The position numbers and the translations under genes were made by a program. Positions 1 to 10,330 of a DNA stretch of 64,000 bases are shown here, one piece after another (within the stretch, counting starts at the first letter, position 1; every line of letters starts with the position of its first letter). Origin of the DNA: Chionoecetes opilio (taxonomy: Eukaryota; Arthropoda; Malacostraca; Decapoda; Majidae). The notes below the pieces were generated by a model. The model saw nothing but the letters and a program-made list of their open reading frames with translations, was not told the DNA's origin and did not search any database. The stretch is taken from assembly GCA_016584305.1 (NCBI GenBank), contig JACEEZ010011953.1, positions 33,958 to 97,957 on the forward strand, given 5' to 3'.

Positions 1-60
1 TTGGGGGTGTGTTGGCGGGTGGCCAACCACCCGGACAATCGCGCACAAATCAAATTTGTT

Positions 61-180
61 TTTTTAACCTAAATAACTCAACATAACCTAATCCAAATCT
101 ACCCTAAGCTTAACATAACCTAAACCAAACCTTAACATAACCTAAATCTAACCTAACCTAACTCAGCAATTTGGTAATAA
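61..180. repeat. CCTAA-rich degenerate telomere-type repeat
   Basis: Loose runs of aacctaac, with cctaa spaced every 5-12 bases, dominate this stretch and recur at 360-460, 760-860, 1690-1830 and 2040-2440. CCTAA is the complement of the arthropod telomere unit TTAGG. The copies are interrupted and diverged, so this looks like interstitial or subtelomere-derived satellite rather than a chromosome end. Confidence 0.7.
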
Positions 181-184
181 TGGA

Positions 185-300
185 CGATGACTTTGCGGTT
201 CGTTTTCAGACACCGACTATTTTTTCCTGGTCTAAATAGGTGCATTTTCTAATGGAGATAGTTTATTTTGCGCAAGCCCAAAGTTAAAAAAAAAAAAAAT
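185..300 (+). repeat. Interspersed repeat unit, copy 1 (further copies at 1558-1660 and 2613-2775)
   Basis: A ~100-bp unit with landmarks caccgactattttttcctgg, tctaatggagatagttt and gcgcaa occurs here and at 1558-1660 in the same orientation. It occurs twice in inverse orientation at 2613-2690 and 2706-2775, with landmarks aaaaaatagtcggtgtct and ctcgtccattataacc. A short relic is also visible at about 5880-5905. I see no coding capacity. It is probably the terminal part of a non-autonomous mobile element or of a satellite higher-order unit. Confidence 0.6.
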
Positions 301-696
301 CATCCCGAATTTTATGTACCGTTTCCATTAAAACACTGTATCTCCATCAGAAAAAGCACTTAAACTTGGCCGCGAGAAATTAGTCAGGGTCTATAGGTTT
401 TAATGAAACCTAACCTAACCTTTTAGGTTTTAATGAAACCCAAACTAACCTGGAAATCTTAAAAACAAGGTCTCCACGCTAAGCTGACACAAATGTTGGC
501 TCTACGTATTATACTTACTTTTCTTTAAGACATCTGTTTATATTTTAATGAGTGCCGATCCTTACTTTGTCTACATGGCCGATATTAAATTTCAGCGATC
601 CATAATGTTATATTATTAGTTTTGGTTGCGGGTCCCAGAAGATGCTCATAGCCGAAACGCCGTGTGACGAACGCGCATATTTTTGCCACCACTACG

Positions 697-730
697 GGCA
701 TCTTTTGGTAGCAAAATACCAAAAGATGCC
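697..730. repeat. Perfect 14-bp stem hairpin
   Basis: ggcatcttttggta (697-710) is followed by a 6-base loop and its exact reverse complement (717-730). An outer, slightly imperfect pair (gccgtgtgac at 659-668, gtgacacggc at 746-755) flanks it, giving a two-tier hairpin. It lies in the ~400-bp segment that interrupts the left side of the larger inverted structure around 265-1552. Confidence 0.7.
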
Positions 731-889
731 GGAAAAAGTGTCTGTGTGACACGGCCTTTTAGGTTAGGTTAGGGCAGGTCAGGTTAGTTAGGTTAGGTTA
801 GTTTACATTAGGTTAGGTTAGTGCACAGCCAAGGGGCTCGAAGAGGGGTGCTAGGTTAGGTCTGTAGAGTTTGTCATCTTTAGAATAGA

Positions 890-1329
890 GGCTCAATCTC
901 CTATCTTCTTCTTATGGCCGACAAGCTTGGGACATGGTGGAAACCTGGGTTTTTGGGTGGGGGAGCACACATAAGGGAAATATGGCCCCCCCAAAAAAAA
1001 ATCCTTAACTAGGAAAATTTTTCCTAGTTCATGACTTTATCGGGGAATATTTCCTTATATGTGTGCTCCCCCACAAAAGGAGCACACTCATAGGAAAATA
1101 TGACTCCCCACAAAAAAAATCCCTAAACTAGGGAAAGTTTCCTAGTACATAGACTTAATCGGGTAATATTTCCCCGATAAAGTTCATGAACTAGGAATAT
1201 CCCTATTTTTAGGGATTTTTTTGGGGGGGCCATATTTTCCCTTATGTGTGTGCTCCCCCACCCAAAAACTCCGGTTTCCCACCATGTCCCCAAGCTTGTT
1301 GGCTATAAGAAGAAGATAGAGGTGGAGCC
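890..1329. repeat. ~440-bp imperfect palindrome (fold-back repeat)
   Basis: The left arm (about 890-1052) and right arm (about 1168-1329) are reverse complements. Landmarks include ctatcttcttcttat, gccgacaagcttggg, tttttgggtgggggagcaca and aagggaaatatggccccccc. The arms run almost to the centre near 1110. A third, single-arm copy is present at about 1905-2020. No ORF is associated. The form fits a fold-back/MITE-like element, or an inverted duplication of satellite DNA. Confidence 0.8.
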
Positions 1330-2040
1330 TTTGTTCTTAAGATTTACCCCTAACCTTAACCACAAAGTATATCTAACCTAACATTATGGGTTTTTCATTA
1401 AAACCTATAAGACTCTGACAAATCTTTCCCGGCCAAGTTTTAGTGCTTTTTCTGATGGAGATAGTGTTTTTAATGGAATTGGTACCATAATATTCGGTGA
1501 TAATTTTTTGTTTGTTTTTAAACTGGGCTTGCGCAAAATAAAACTATCTCCGGTAATAATGGGCGAGAGTTTCGCGGTCGTTTACAGAGACACCGACTAT
1601 TTTTTCTTGGCCTACAATAGGTGCTTGCTCTAATGGAGATAGTTTTATTTTGCGCAAAAAAAAAAAAAAAAAAAATGAAAAAAAATAAAAAAAAAAATTA
1701 AACTTAACCTAACCTTATAGGTTTTAATGAAACCTAACCTAACTGTAAGGGTTTTAATGAAACCTAACCAAAACCATATAGGTTTTAATGAAACCTAACC
1801 TAACCTTAACCACAAAGTATACAATTTTTTAATCTTTTTTTATGGGTTTGCGCAAAATAAAACTTCATTAGAACAAGGAACGGTAAAACTTTGGAAGAAG
1901 TCCTTCACCCCTATCTTTTTTTTCTTCCCCCTATAGCCAACAAGCCTGGGGAACTGGCGGGAATACGGGGTTTTTGGGTGGGGGAAGCAAATATAAGTGA
2001 TTTATGGCTCCCAAAAAAATCATCAAAGTCACTATATGTA

Positions 2041-2440
2041 AAAATCTAACCTAACCTAACCTTAACCACAAAGTATACCTAACCTAACCTAACCTTAACC
2101 ACAAAGTATACCTAACCTAACCTAACCTTAACCACAAAGTATACCTAACCTAACCTAACCTTAACCACAAAGTATACCTAACCGAACCTAACTTAACCAT
2201 AACCACAAAGTATACCTAACCTAACCTTAACCACAAAGTATACCTAACCTTAACCACAAAGTATACCTAACCTAACCTTAACCACAAAGTATACCTAACC
2301 TAACCTAACCTTAACCACAAAGTATACCTAACCTAACCTAACCTTAACCACAAAGTATACCTAACCTAACCTAACCTTAACCACAAAGTATACCTAACCT
2401 AACCTTAATCACAAAGTATTCCTAACCTAACCTAACCTAA
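2041..2440 (+). repeat. Minisatellite: CCTAA blocks alternating with ttaaccacaaagtata
   Basis: About a dozen units of ttaaccacaaagtata are each followed by one to three copies of cctaa, giving unit lengths near 23-33 bp. The cctaa count varies between units while the aaccacaaagtata core is strongly conserved. Isolated units also occur at 1350-1380 and 1803-1822. This is a telomere-motif-containing tandem repeat. Confidence 0.9.
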
Positions 2441-2775
2441 CTGGACTTAGAATTTTTTGAGGCACCTCATATTTCATAGCGGCCATGTGGGTTAACCAAG
2501 GCTGAGCGCACGCTGGAACCTTTACAGATGTGAAGTACAATAAGCATACAATACAGTGCGGTAGTTCATTTCAGTCAAAGCCGGAAGGAGGAGCTCCAAA
2601 GTATTTCCCAAGCACCTATTGTAGGCCAAGAAAAAATAGTCGGTGTCTCTGAAAACGACCGCGAAACTCTCGTCCATTATAACCCTATCTCCATTGAAAA
2701 AGAACTATTGTAGGCCAGGAAAAAATAGTCGGGTGTCTTTGAAAACGACCGCGAAGTCCTCGTCCATTATAACCG

Positions 2776-3889
2776 GCAGTCCTTGACGTATCTCTTCGCC
2801 GATCATCTCGGCATGGAAAATTCCCCTCGCAGGACATAGGACATTTTTCCTTGCTTGAAAGAGCTGGCCAAGGATGAAAATCTTGTCCTGAAAAATATTA
2901 TTTTTCTCGTCGATAGAGCGAAGACAATGTCAATGTTTGTGTCTTTTGAACGGAACGTTGCATATCTGGTACAATTATTCTTATAGATGAATTCATTCGT
3001 TGTAGTCTTCAGCAATTATCATAGAAATATTAATCTTGTGTTTTTTGATATTTTTATACCTTTCTGATGACTCTTAGTAGTGATATTTCATGAAATCCAA
3101 ATTGGACTCCTGCTAAATGTAGCGCTCAGCGCTTCGTCCTAAGCCGCCGTCCTAGGACGCGTCTTAGACTTTCCTCGAACCTTAGGACGCAGGGTTAGGA
3201 CGAATCCTAGGACGAATCCTAAATCTTTATAAGTATGGGCCCAGGTATTGATGTTTGTAGTAGTATACATATACTGTTGCTGGCGTTGGTCACTGGTCAA
3301 AGTGCCTCGGGGTAGACCATATGCACGTTCCATGTGATTCCAACCCTTTGTGTTCCGTGTGATTCTAACACACACACACACACTCACACAAACGTCGATG
3401 AGTCTACTGAGTTTGTGGAGTGCAGCACGACGTTACCGCAGAGTTTTTCCTGTAATCTAATACTCCTAAAGTGTGTTTAGCCCAAAACTCCCCTTCAAAA
3501 TGATTCAACCGACATGGGACCAAGCCGCTTACCACCTACGATTTATTTGCGATTTTTTTAGTCTACTCCCATCAAAATTGAATTTACAGTTTCGACTACC
3601 CAAAACAGACAGACACAGACACACACACACACACACGGCTACTTTTATAATATATTAGATAACAAGGGTAGTGAAAAATCTGAACTAAACCTAACCTACC
3701 CTAACCAGGCGTATTAACCTCCTACTATAAAAAAAAAAAAAAAGCGCTTGCCGGCTTGATTTGGATATTTCAGGCACCTCAGACTTTGTAGAGACAGGCA
3801 GGTAATCACCTGTCGGGAGGATCATTACCTTAAGGGCCTAACTGAACCTAACTGAACCTCCTAACGGGGCGGAAGGGGGTTCTGCCCCA
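2776..3889. other. No recognisable gene
   Basis: No ORF here resembles a known family. Short (CA)n tracts lie at about 3363-3385 and 3615-3636. A cluster of cctaggac-containing palindromic words (about 3140-3215) repeats gtcctaggac and gacgaatcctaggacgaatc. Confidence 0.5.
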
Positions 3890-4260
3890 CTCGACCCCCC
3901 GGCGAGATTATTAACCTACCCGAACCTAAACCTAACCTCCTATACGGACCTATAGGGTTGGGGGGCCTCTGGAAGGGGAGGGTGTGTCTGTATGCACTAT
4001 TAGTCAACTATGACTACAATACAATATACTACTTCTACAATATATATACATATACACATATACATATACACACATACACATATACACACATATACATATA
4101 CACACATACACACATACACATACACACACACATACACATATACACATACACACATACACACATATACATACACATATACATACACACATATACATACACA
4201 CATACACATACACATACACATACACACGGTTACGCGGAAGTAGATTAATACTGAAACCAG
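3890..4260 (+). repeat. Duplicated segment, copy 1
   Basis: This segment is repeated in the same order at 5645-5840. Shared landmarks are ccccggcgagatt, cctaacctcc, gtgtctgtatgc, ctattag, acgcgg/acgcag aagt and gattaatact. In this copy the middle is expanded by a long CA/TA microsatellite. The two copies flank the TTAA-bounded element at 4351-5633. Confidence 0.75.
4028..4227 (+). repeat. Compound (AC)n/(AT)n microsatellite
   Basis: About 200 bp of alternating purine-pyrimidine, mostly acacatatac. All frames are open on both strands, so the apparent ORFs of about 70-96 aa here (Thr/His/Tyr-Ile or Val/Cys/Met repeats) are compositional artefacts. Confidence 0.95.
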
Positions 4261-4794
4261 ATACAAGTGTTCCTCGCCCCGCTAAGTATTCACCGACCAG
4301 CCGCCGAGTTGTCCGCTTGCCTCGCCCTGCCCGGAGGATAATAATCTTAAAGTAATCGTCCAGACCATTTCATCATTCCTGATTTAATGCAATCAAATCA
4401 TAGCCATTAACGAGTATATCAACAATACGTCGTCACTTTTTGTATCCAGTCGGCCGTTTTAAAATAATCCGCAATCAAAATCTGCAAATTCCCTGAGTTT
4501 TCAAAACGCTCTCAAGGTTTGCAGACGCTCAGGCTCGGTGACGTAGCATCAGGGAGGCTCATCTTCCCGCGCTGATCAGAGAGGCACGTAAACACAGAGA
4601 TAAATATAGTACTTGAAGATATTTGGGTGTTTCTGATAGATTTTTTTTGCTATATGCCACATGCATGCATCCTTTATGGGTGCAGCAAGACAGCTGTGCC
4701 TTTCGAGAAAAGCTTGCACACGGAAAGGAGTGGCGTGTGTAGGGTGATACACGCCTATAGTGTGTTGGGGCGAGCAGTTGTGTTGAGAAACGGT

Positions 4795-4945
4795 GTGTAG
4801 TGAGGGTACACAGCGGTTACACTGCCAAGTGTAGGACCTCCAACACCATACCAGACCAGGTGGCCCTATTAGACAGGGACGCCAGGACTGGCAGCAGCGG
4901 TGGACCACCACGACTGTGAGGCTTTGCCTCTTAACAAGATCAAGT
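4795..4945 (+). pseudogene. LINE reverse-transcriptase C-terminus and 3' end fragment
   Basis: Plus-strand translation gives the C-terminal tail of the same LINE found on the minus strand at 45245-49512 (landmarks CRTSNTIPDQV, LLDRDART, GGPPRL, stop). It continues into the shared 3' sequence gaggctttgcctcttaaca. Only the last ~35 codons and the beginning of the 3' tail are present, as expected for a 5'-truncated retrotransposed copy. It sits inside the TTAA element, so this insertion is younger than the element or was captured by it. Confidence 0.8.
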
Positions 4946-5160
4946 AAGCCTTCACCTCACCTTGTGGTGAGAGACCCTGTGGTGGTGTGGCTGTCACACT
5001 TTCTGCCTTCCCGCCCGCATATTTTCCAACTCTATGCTGTAGTTAATGCTAGTATGTGGTTTCCGAGTAATGACGTTTGACTGTAGCTCCAAAACTAACC
5101 ATAGGATTTTCTCGAAAGTACCTTCATTGTGATTCCCACACACACATGGTTTAACCTTAT

Positions 5161-5404
5161 TTACCAATCCATGTTTTGGAGAAGTGCCAGGTCCTCCTGC
5201 TGAACCTCAGGCTCTGCTAAACACCTTTCATCCACCTCGTACTCGGGCTCCAAACATATAGGATCCCATGACAATCTGAGGTTCGTTTTCCTCATAGTAT
5301 ACGCGACCAGCGTCATTTCTTTCGGTGTCAGATTGAGCATCGTACTCTAGATCTGTCACAGCGACAGATTCACTGTCTGACACCGAAGTACAATCGCTCA
5401 TCAT
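5161..5404 (-). pseudogene. Acidic N-terminal remnant of a piggyBac-type transposase
   Basis: Starting at the ATG on 5404-5402, the minus strand reads an acidic, Ser/Asp/Glu-rich peptide (SDCTSVSDSESVAV, YEENEPQIV). After one +1 shift near 5260 it continues as LEPEYEVDERCLAEPE and ends at a TAA (5163-5161). Disordered acidic N-termini with a LEPxYE(S/V)xDE motif are typical of piggyBac transposases. The recognisable piggyBac N-terminus at 39419 has the comparable LYEPDYESEDE. No catalytic domain follows. The TTAA flanks of the host element support the call, but similarity in such low-complexity sequence is weak evidence on its own. Confidence 0.5.
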
Positions 5405-5644
5405 AACATTTGCCGACAGGTGTCTGACAGTGTCTGCGGGCGTCCCTGTTCTGACGTCATCAATAACAGTCGTAGCCCTGTTGGAGGGAAGATTTTTTTT
5501 TTCGCGCGCTTTTTACAAAAGTCGTGTTTTTACGGAAATAAGGCCTGGAAATCAATTATTTTTGGTGGATTAGGTGTTTTGAATGTACATTCAACATAAT
5601 TAGGCAAGACAAAATTGGGTCTGGACGATTACTTTAACCAAAAA

Positions 5645-5840
5645 TCCTAACGACACCCCGGCGAGATTTTAACTCAACCGAACCTTAACCTAACCTCCAT
5701 AAGGGTTGGAGGGAGGAGGGTGCTCCAGACGGGGAGGTTGTGTCTGTATGCGCTATTAGACGACTATATCATTTCTTCAATATGTATCGAAGTTTTGAAG
5801 GTTACGCAGAAGTGGATTAATACTAAATCATATACTGAGC
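5645..5840 (+). repeat. Duplicated segment, copy 2
   Basis: Collinear with 3890-4260 but without the long CA/TA expansion (only atcatttcttcaatatgtat remains at that point). Divergence is moderate, so the duplication is not recent, although the microsatellite expansion in copy 1 may be. Confidence 0.75.
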
Positions 5841-6075
5841 AAAAATTAATATAGAAAACGTAAGTGGTAACGGCGGTAGCGTCCGCGCAGTTCTCGTCCA
5901 TTAAAACTAAAAAACTAAATTAATATGAAAGATATATGTTGTGATCCATTCACAATATCGTCAGTTATCCTAATTTATTGGACTTTCATTCGACGGTACA
6001 GTTTCGCCATTGTGGTTGTTTTGTTTACAAGTGATCAGCTGTGAGCGGGAGAGATCCGACCAGCCGGGGCGTTCT

Positions 6076-7569
6076 GGGCAGACATTCAGAGAGTTAAAGG
6101 GCACGGTGTTTAGCTTAACTAACTTCCTCTATTTGTACGACCCGGAGCTCGCGGGGATTCTGGGGCTACATTCAGAGAGGCTAACGTCCTTGCTTCACGA
6201 CCTAGCGACATCCATCAGCTGTTTAGGGCAACTTTTGGCATTCTGCGGGCAGATTGTGACGTACTTAAAGACGTTAGCGGCCTTTAAACTTAAAGACTGC
6301 CTAAGGGGTGGTGTAGAGGACGTAATATATATAAAAATACTCATAAATTGAGTATATATGATGTTTTCTGACTCAAGAACTGAACAGGGCAAGTATACAA
6401 ATGAAATTAGGCCATATTACAATGCCATATGCGCTCGTGATGAGTTTGTTATGGGGTGATGGGCCGAGTGGTGAACGGCGGCATCTCACCCCGACTCACC
6501 ACAACATACACCACCACGCACGGCTCCACGACAGACAAGGTACATATATTCCTTCTCCTTCCTTTTCCTTTCCTTCCTTTCTCCTTCTCCTTCTCCTCCT
6601 CCTCTTCCTCCTCCTAACCTTTTCTTATAGCAGTTGGTAGTAGTTGTAGTAGTAGCAGCAGTAATAGTAGTAGTATAGCAGCAGTAATAAGCCGTGTTTT
6701 TGTCGTCCAAGCATCGTCTTGGTAAATTACGAAGACCATTTTTTCTCGCAATTGAAAACGGATTGGTTTCTGCGACAACACAACAAGCTTGGTAGGAGCC
6801 GAAATAATAATCAGTCCAAAACATTGCAAACAATATCACAAAGCAGTATAACACACATTTCAGCAAGTGTTATTGGAGTGGTCTTCGTAATCCAAGACGG
6901 TGCTTGGACGATAAAAACACGGCTTATTACTGCTGCTATACTACTACTATTACTGCTGCTACTACTACAACTACTACCAACTGCTATAAGAAAAGGTTAG
7001 GAGGAGGAAGAGGAGGAGGAGAAGGAGAAGGAGAAAGGAAGGAAAGGAAAAGGAAGGAGAAGGAATATACGTACCTTGTCTGTCGCGGAGGCGTGCGTGG
7101 TGGTGTATGGTGCGGTGAGTCGGGGTGAGATGTAAAGAAAAGTAGCTTACTGCTGCTACTACTACTACTACTATTACTGCTGCTACTACTACAACTACTA
7201 CCAACTGCTATAAGAAAAGGTTAGGAGGAGGAAGAGGAGGAGGAGGAGAAGCTAGGAGGTGGAGGAGGAGAAGGAGGAGGGAGAAGGGTGGAGTATTTTG
7301 ATGTGGATGATAAATTTGTTTATAAACACAGCTGAGAGCGTGGAAGCCTTGTGATTGGCTGAAACTTTTTGAGAAATACTATGTGATTCGCTGGCGAGGC
7401 TGTGACGTCATTGTACTCGCTCAGCCAATCAGCTATCGAAGCCCATAGCGACACCGTAGCGCCACTCCCATATCTCGTACCAGAATCCCCGCGAGCTCCG
7501 GGTCGTACAAATAGAGGAAGTTAGTTAAGCTAAACACCATGCCCTTTAACTCTCTCTGAATGTCTGCCC
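6076..7569. repeat. Nested long inverted repeats (about 1.5-kb imperfect palindrome)
   Basis: The outer pair is 6076-6163 versus 7480-7569 (88 and 90 bp, one substitution and one 2-bp indel; landmark acgacccggagctcgcgggg). The inner pair is about 6475-6745 versus 6880-7128, containing a polypyrimidine/polypurine block and a (TAG/CTA) trinucleotide block. A third partial copy of the inner arm follows at 7140-7250. Both pairs share a centre near 6.80-6.82 kb. The ORFs predicted across the region are low-complexity products of the trinucleotide and (CTCCTT) tracts. I see no transposase. Confidence 0.85.
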
Positions 7570-7636
7570 TGGTACGAGATATGGGAGTGGCGCTACGGTG
7601 TCGCTATGGGCTTCGATAGCTGATTGGCTGAGCGAG
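7416..7636. repeat. Perfect 67-bp inverted repeat with 87-bp loop
   Basis: 7416-7482 and 7570-7636 are exact reverse complements (ends ctcgctcagccaatcagcta and tgattggctgagcgag). The 87-bp loop is itself the inverted copy of 6076-6163. The stem contains ccaat boxes in both orientations, so promoter-like words are present, but no transcript evidence is available. Perfect identity over 67 bp implies either very recent formation, gene conversion between arms, or an assembly artefact. Confidence 0.9.
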
Positions 7637-8220
7637 TCACGCAAGCCAGAATCAAGTCAAGTCTTATGGCAGCTTGTCACTAAAATTCGCCTTATGTTAC
7701 TATTCATTTGCGACGGCTGATGTCGAGATTGGAAATACTGCAAATAATCAGACCTACAAGTAGAGGATGGTTATAACTACGTACCATGTAATGTATTAAC
7801 AGAGCATAAATGCCCGTTCACATCTCCACGACTCGCGTTGGCGACCGGTCACAATTTGCAGAGTCATCCAGTCGGTGCCGACTGGATGATTCGATTATGA
7901 GGGGGGTTAAGCTTCAAAATCGGCGTGGTTGGCTCGGGTTTCCGTAGTTAGGCGACTATAGTCTATTTTTTTTAACGAGGCAAAAAATCCATTCTATTTT
8001 AAGGTCTCATGCTTAGAATTTTGCCTATGTTTACCTGATAATATGGTTAACTATGATAAAATACAACTGAAATTAAGAAGAAGCGTAGTATTCCCTTCTC
8101 CTGGCATCAAATATCAGTCAGTAAGCAGCAAGGGGTCAGTATTTTTCACCTTGTTAAAAAACATTGTCTATAGTCCGCGATTGTCGGCCATAATCGTTGG
8201 CTAAAACTAATTTAACCGCC
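7637..8220. other. No gene; small hairpin at 7864-7889
   Basis: I see no coding signal. tcatccagtcgg and its exact reverse complement, separated by 2 bases (7864-7889), form a 12-bp hairpin. The rest is unique-looking AT-rich sequence. Confidence 0.5.
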
Positions 8221-8345
8221 AATATTGGGTTGCCGTTATGCGAATACAGTCGCCGACAGTCGCCGCATGACGGCAACCACGGTTGCCGTCATGCAGCGAC
8301 TGTTCCCAGCCGTGCTGCGACTGACACCGGATATAGCAAGCCCTT
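8221..8345. repeat. Interspersed repeat with 23-bp stem (tgccgtcatgcagcgactgt)
   Basis: 8255-8278 and 8281-8303 form a near-perfect hairpin around gcatgacggcaacc/ggttgccgtcatgc. The downstream ccgtgctgcgactgacaccgg reappears, degraded, at about 11315-11360 (ccgtgctgcgactgacgccgg). It is therefore a dispersed element, probably a small MITE, with copies on both sides of the LINE at 8.4-10.3 kb. Confidence 0.65.
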
Positions 8346-8378
8346 CCACTGACCGTTGTCGGCGCGGTTAGCCGACAA

Positions 8379-10330
8379 TCAATCAATCATTGGGGGCATA
8401 CGCCGGGGGACGCGTCGCCTCGCCCACCCTACGACCCACCCCGGGGGAGTCCCCACGCGCGAGCCCCATGCAGGCTCCTTTCCATCCCAAAGCACTCTCG
8501 ACAAGAAACTAACTTCCCCCAGCCACAGCCTTGTGGGCGCCCCCTTGGCCTCCTCCACGGGTTTGTCTCTTACAGAAAAAACCCGATGGGAAGGTCGGTT
8601 TAGGGTAGGGGCCACATGAATACCAAATTTTGGCGCGACGGACATGCAGGTAATAGGCCCGTTTCAGTCTCACGGGAATCGCTGATTTGACACGAAATAT
8701 CCAGCGATCCCCCATGATTCTGCGAAGAATTTATACCAAAGGCTTGATTCGTCTTTCAAGTCACTATTAGTGTCCAGTCTCACAACCATAGAGTAAGACG
8801 GGATCACAGTGATGAAGATCCGGATTTTTGCCTTCACAAGGTCCCGGACAACCCCAAATACTCCCGCGAGCGATCCATAACACCGGGGGCTATGCCAATC
8901 CCCCCCGTAAGATTTCTTGACGTGCCCCGCCGTCATTATGGAGCATACCAAGGATGTAAAACTTTCCCCAAGTCTCAATGTCCTCGCCACACCCCATGAA
9001 CAGACTGTACGTTTCATTGTAAGTCCCCCAAACACTGGCCCTTTGGGTCTTGACCCAGGAGCCCTCAAGTCCCAAAGGCTTTGCCTTCCTCGTGCAGTGC
9101 CCGAAGCTATCACCCGGACCTCCCGCGATCGGCAAAGATTACTGAAATCAGCAAAAACAAGATCATGATTTGGTTTGCCGACGGATGCTCCACAACACTT
9201 GATCTACAACCCTTTTCCTACCCAGCCATACAACGTTGAAAAGGATGGGGCAAGGACCACCCTTTCCCACTCCTGTATTCCGGAAAAAAGCGGATAACCT
9301 GCCCCCTACTTCAAAGCCTCTCGTCCGAATACAGAAACCCTTTTCAAAAAAATAGCCCTTGCAGGAATCCCCCGAAGTGCAGAAGATCCCAAGTGATCAC
9401 GAGCATTGAGTAGACGCCTTCTTTTAGATCAAAAATAGGCTGCAACATCCCCTGTCGAAACTCACCGGCGTTCCCCCCGGGCACGAAGCCTAGGATACGG
9501 TCCGTTGTTGACTTACCACGGCGTGACCCAGACGTCTGAGGTCTCTGGATAAGCCTTCACCAGATGACGGTCGAATCCGTGTCCAGTAAATAAATGGGCA
9601 GAGCACCTTCTGGTACGCTGAGCAGTGTATACCGCGGTAATTGTTTGCAGTCCTGACGGTCCCCTTTTTCCCTTTCCAGATAGGGACGACCAAGCCCCCT
9701 TTTCCATTCAGGAGGAATGGTACCTGATTGCCACACGGCAGTCAGGACAGCATGCAACCCGCGGATCATGGCCTCACCCCCAGCTTTGAGGAGCCTCCGC
9801 ACTGATTGATTACAAACACCCTGCCTTTCCACCCCTCACTTTGCTACAGCCTCTCTGACTTCGTCAAGAAGGGTGCGGTTTTCGTCAATGGGAGATCGGC
9901 ATCCACGCCTGTAACCCAGTGGTGTGAAGCCTGCTCGTGTGAGGGTCCAACCACGGAACAACTGCCGCAAAGTCACTCAGCCCAACGAGCAGCCATGTCC
10001 GACACGAGGCTCCCATCCCTGCTGTTTCGAATAGCACTCCCCGAGAAGGGAAGACTTGGACCGGAGCTTCTTCAGGCTCGGTAAGGCGGGTCGGAGGTCA
10101 TTGGCGTTTCAAATGACTCCTCGACATTCCTCAGCAGACTCCGTGACTACCTCTACTGTCTCCTCCTCAGGAGGGTTCTAAGTCCGGCGTGACAGAGCCT
10201 AGTGCTGGGTCCCGGTTCCCACTAGCCTGGGCAGCGCGACTCTCCTCGATTTTCTCCAGAAGCGTCTCCGTCGAGAGAAACCACGCCTTGACCCGGGTCG
10301 CCCCCAATACCCCCTTTGGGCAGCCTTTTA
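8379..10330 (-). pseudogene. Frameshifted LINE retrotransposon (RT and C-terminal region)
   Basis: Minus-strand reading fragments follow the order of a non-LTR retrotransposon pol. A linker comes first (about 10330-9833; LLEKIEESRAA, LKAGGEAMIRGLHAVL). RT motif-1-like sequence follows (about 9760-9560; WQSGTIPPEWKRGL, NYRGI). Then a palm/thumb region near 9135-8890 (KPLGLEGSWVKT, CGEDIET, LHNDGG). Next is the C-terminal region (8890-8670; VKAKIRIFITVIPSYS, TNSDLK, FVSNQRF). The usual basic C-terminus ends at a stop near 8379. Every ~100-250 bp the frame changes, and part of the RT core around 9140-9560 is not recognisable. Either an old copy or poor consensus sequence would explain this. Confidence 0.85.

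Larger units (their letters stand above)
4351..5633. mobile_element. TTAA-flanked 1.28-kb DNA element with perfect inverted ends
   Basis: TTAA at 4347-4350 is followed by agtaatcgtccagacc. The exact reverse complement ggtctggacgattact ends at 5633 and is followed by TTAA (5634-5637). TTAA target duplication is diagnostic of the piggyBac or Kolobok superfamilies. The interior holds an acidic N-terminal-like coding remnant (minus, 5161-5404) and a LINE 3' fragment (about 4795-4945), but no DDE transposase domain, so the element is non-autonomous. The termini do not start with the classical CCY of piggyBac, so the superfamily assignment is tentative. Confidence 0.75.

Noticed and set aside
1..2440. 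True chromosome end (telomere)
   Set aside because: TTAGG/CCTAA units are short, interrupted and mixed with other repeats and palindromes.
4000..4266. Overlapping ORFs of 73-96 aa on both strands
   Set aside because: They are frame artefacts of the CA/TA microsatellite (Thr/His/Tyr or Val/Cys/Met repeats).
4576..4911. 111-aa minus-strand ORF
   Set aside because: It is antisense to a LINE C-terminal fragment; the same antisense peptide appears opposite the LINE at 45245-45466.
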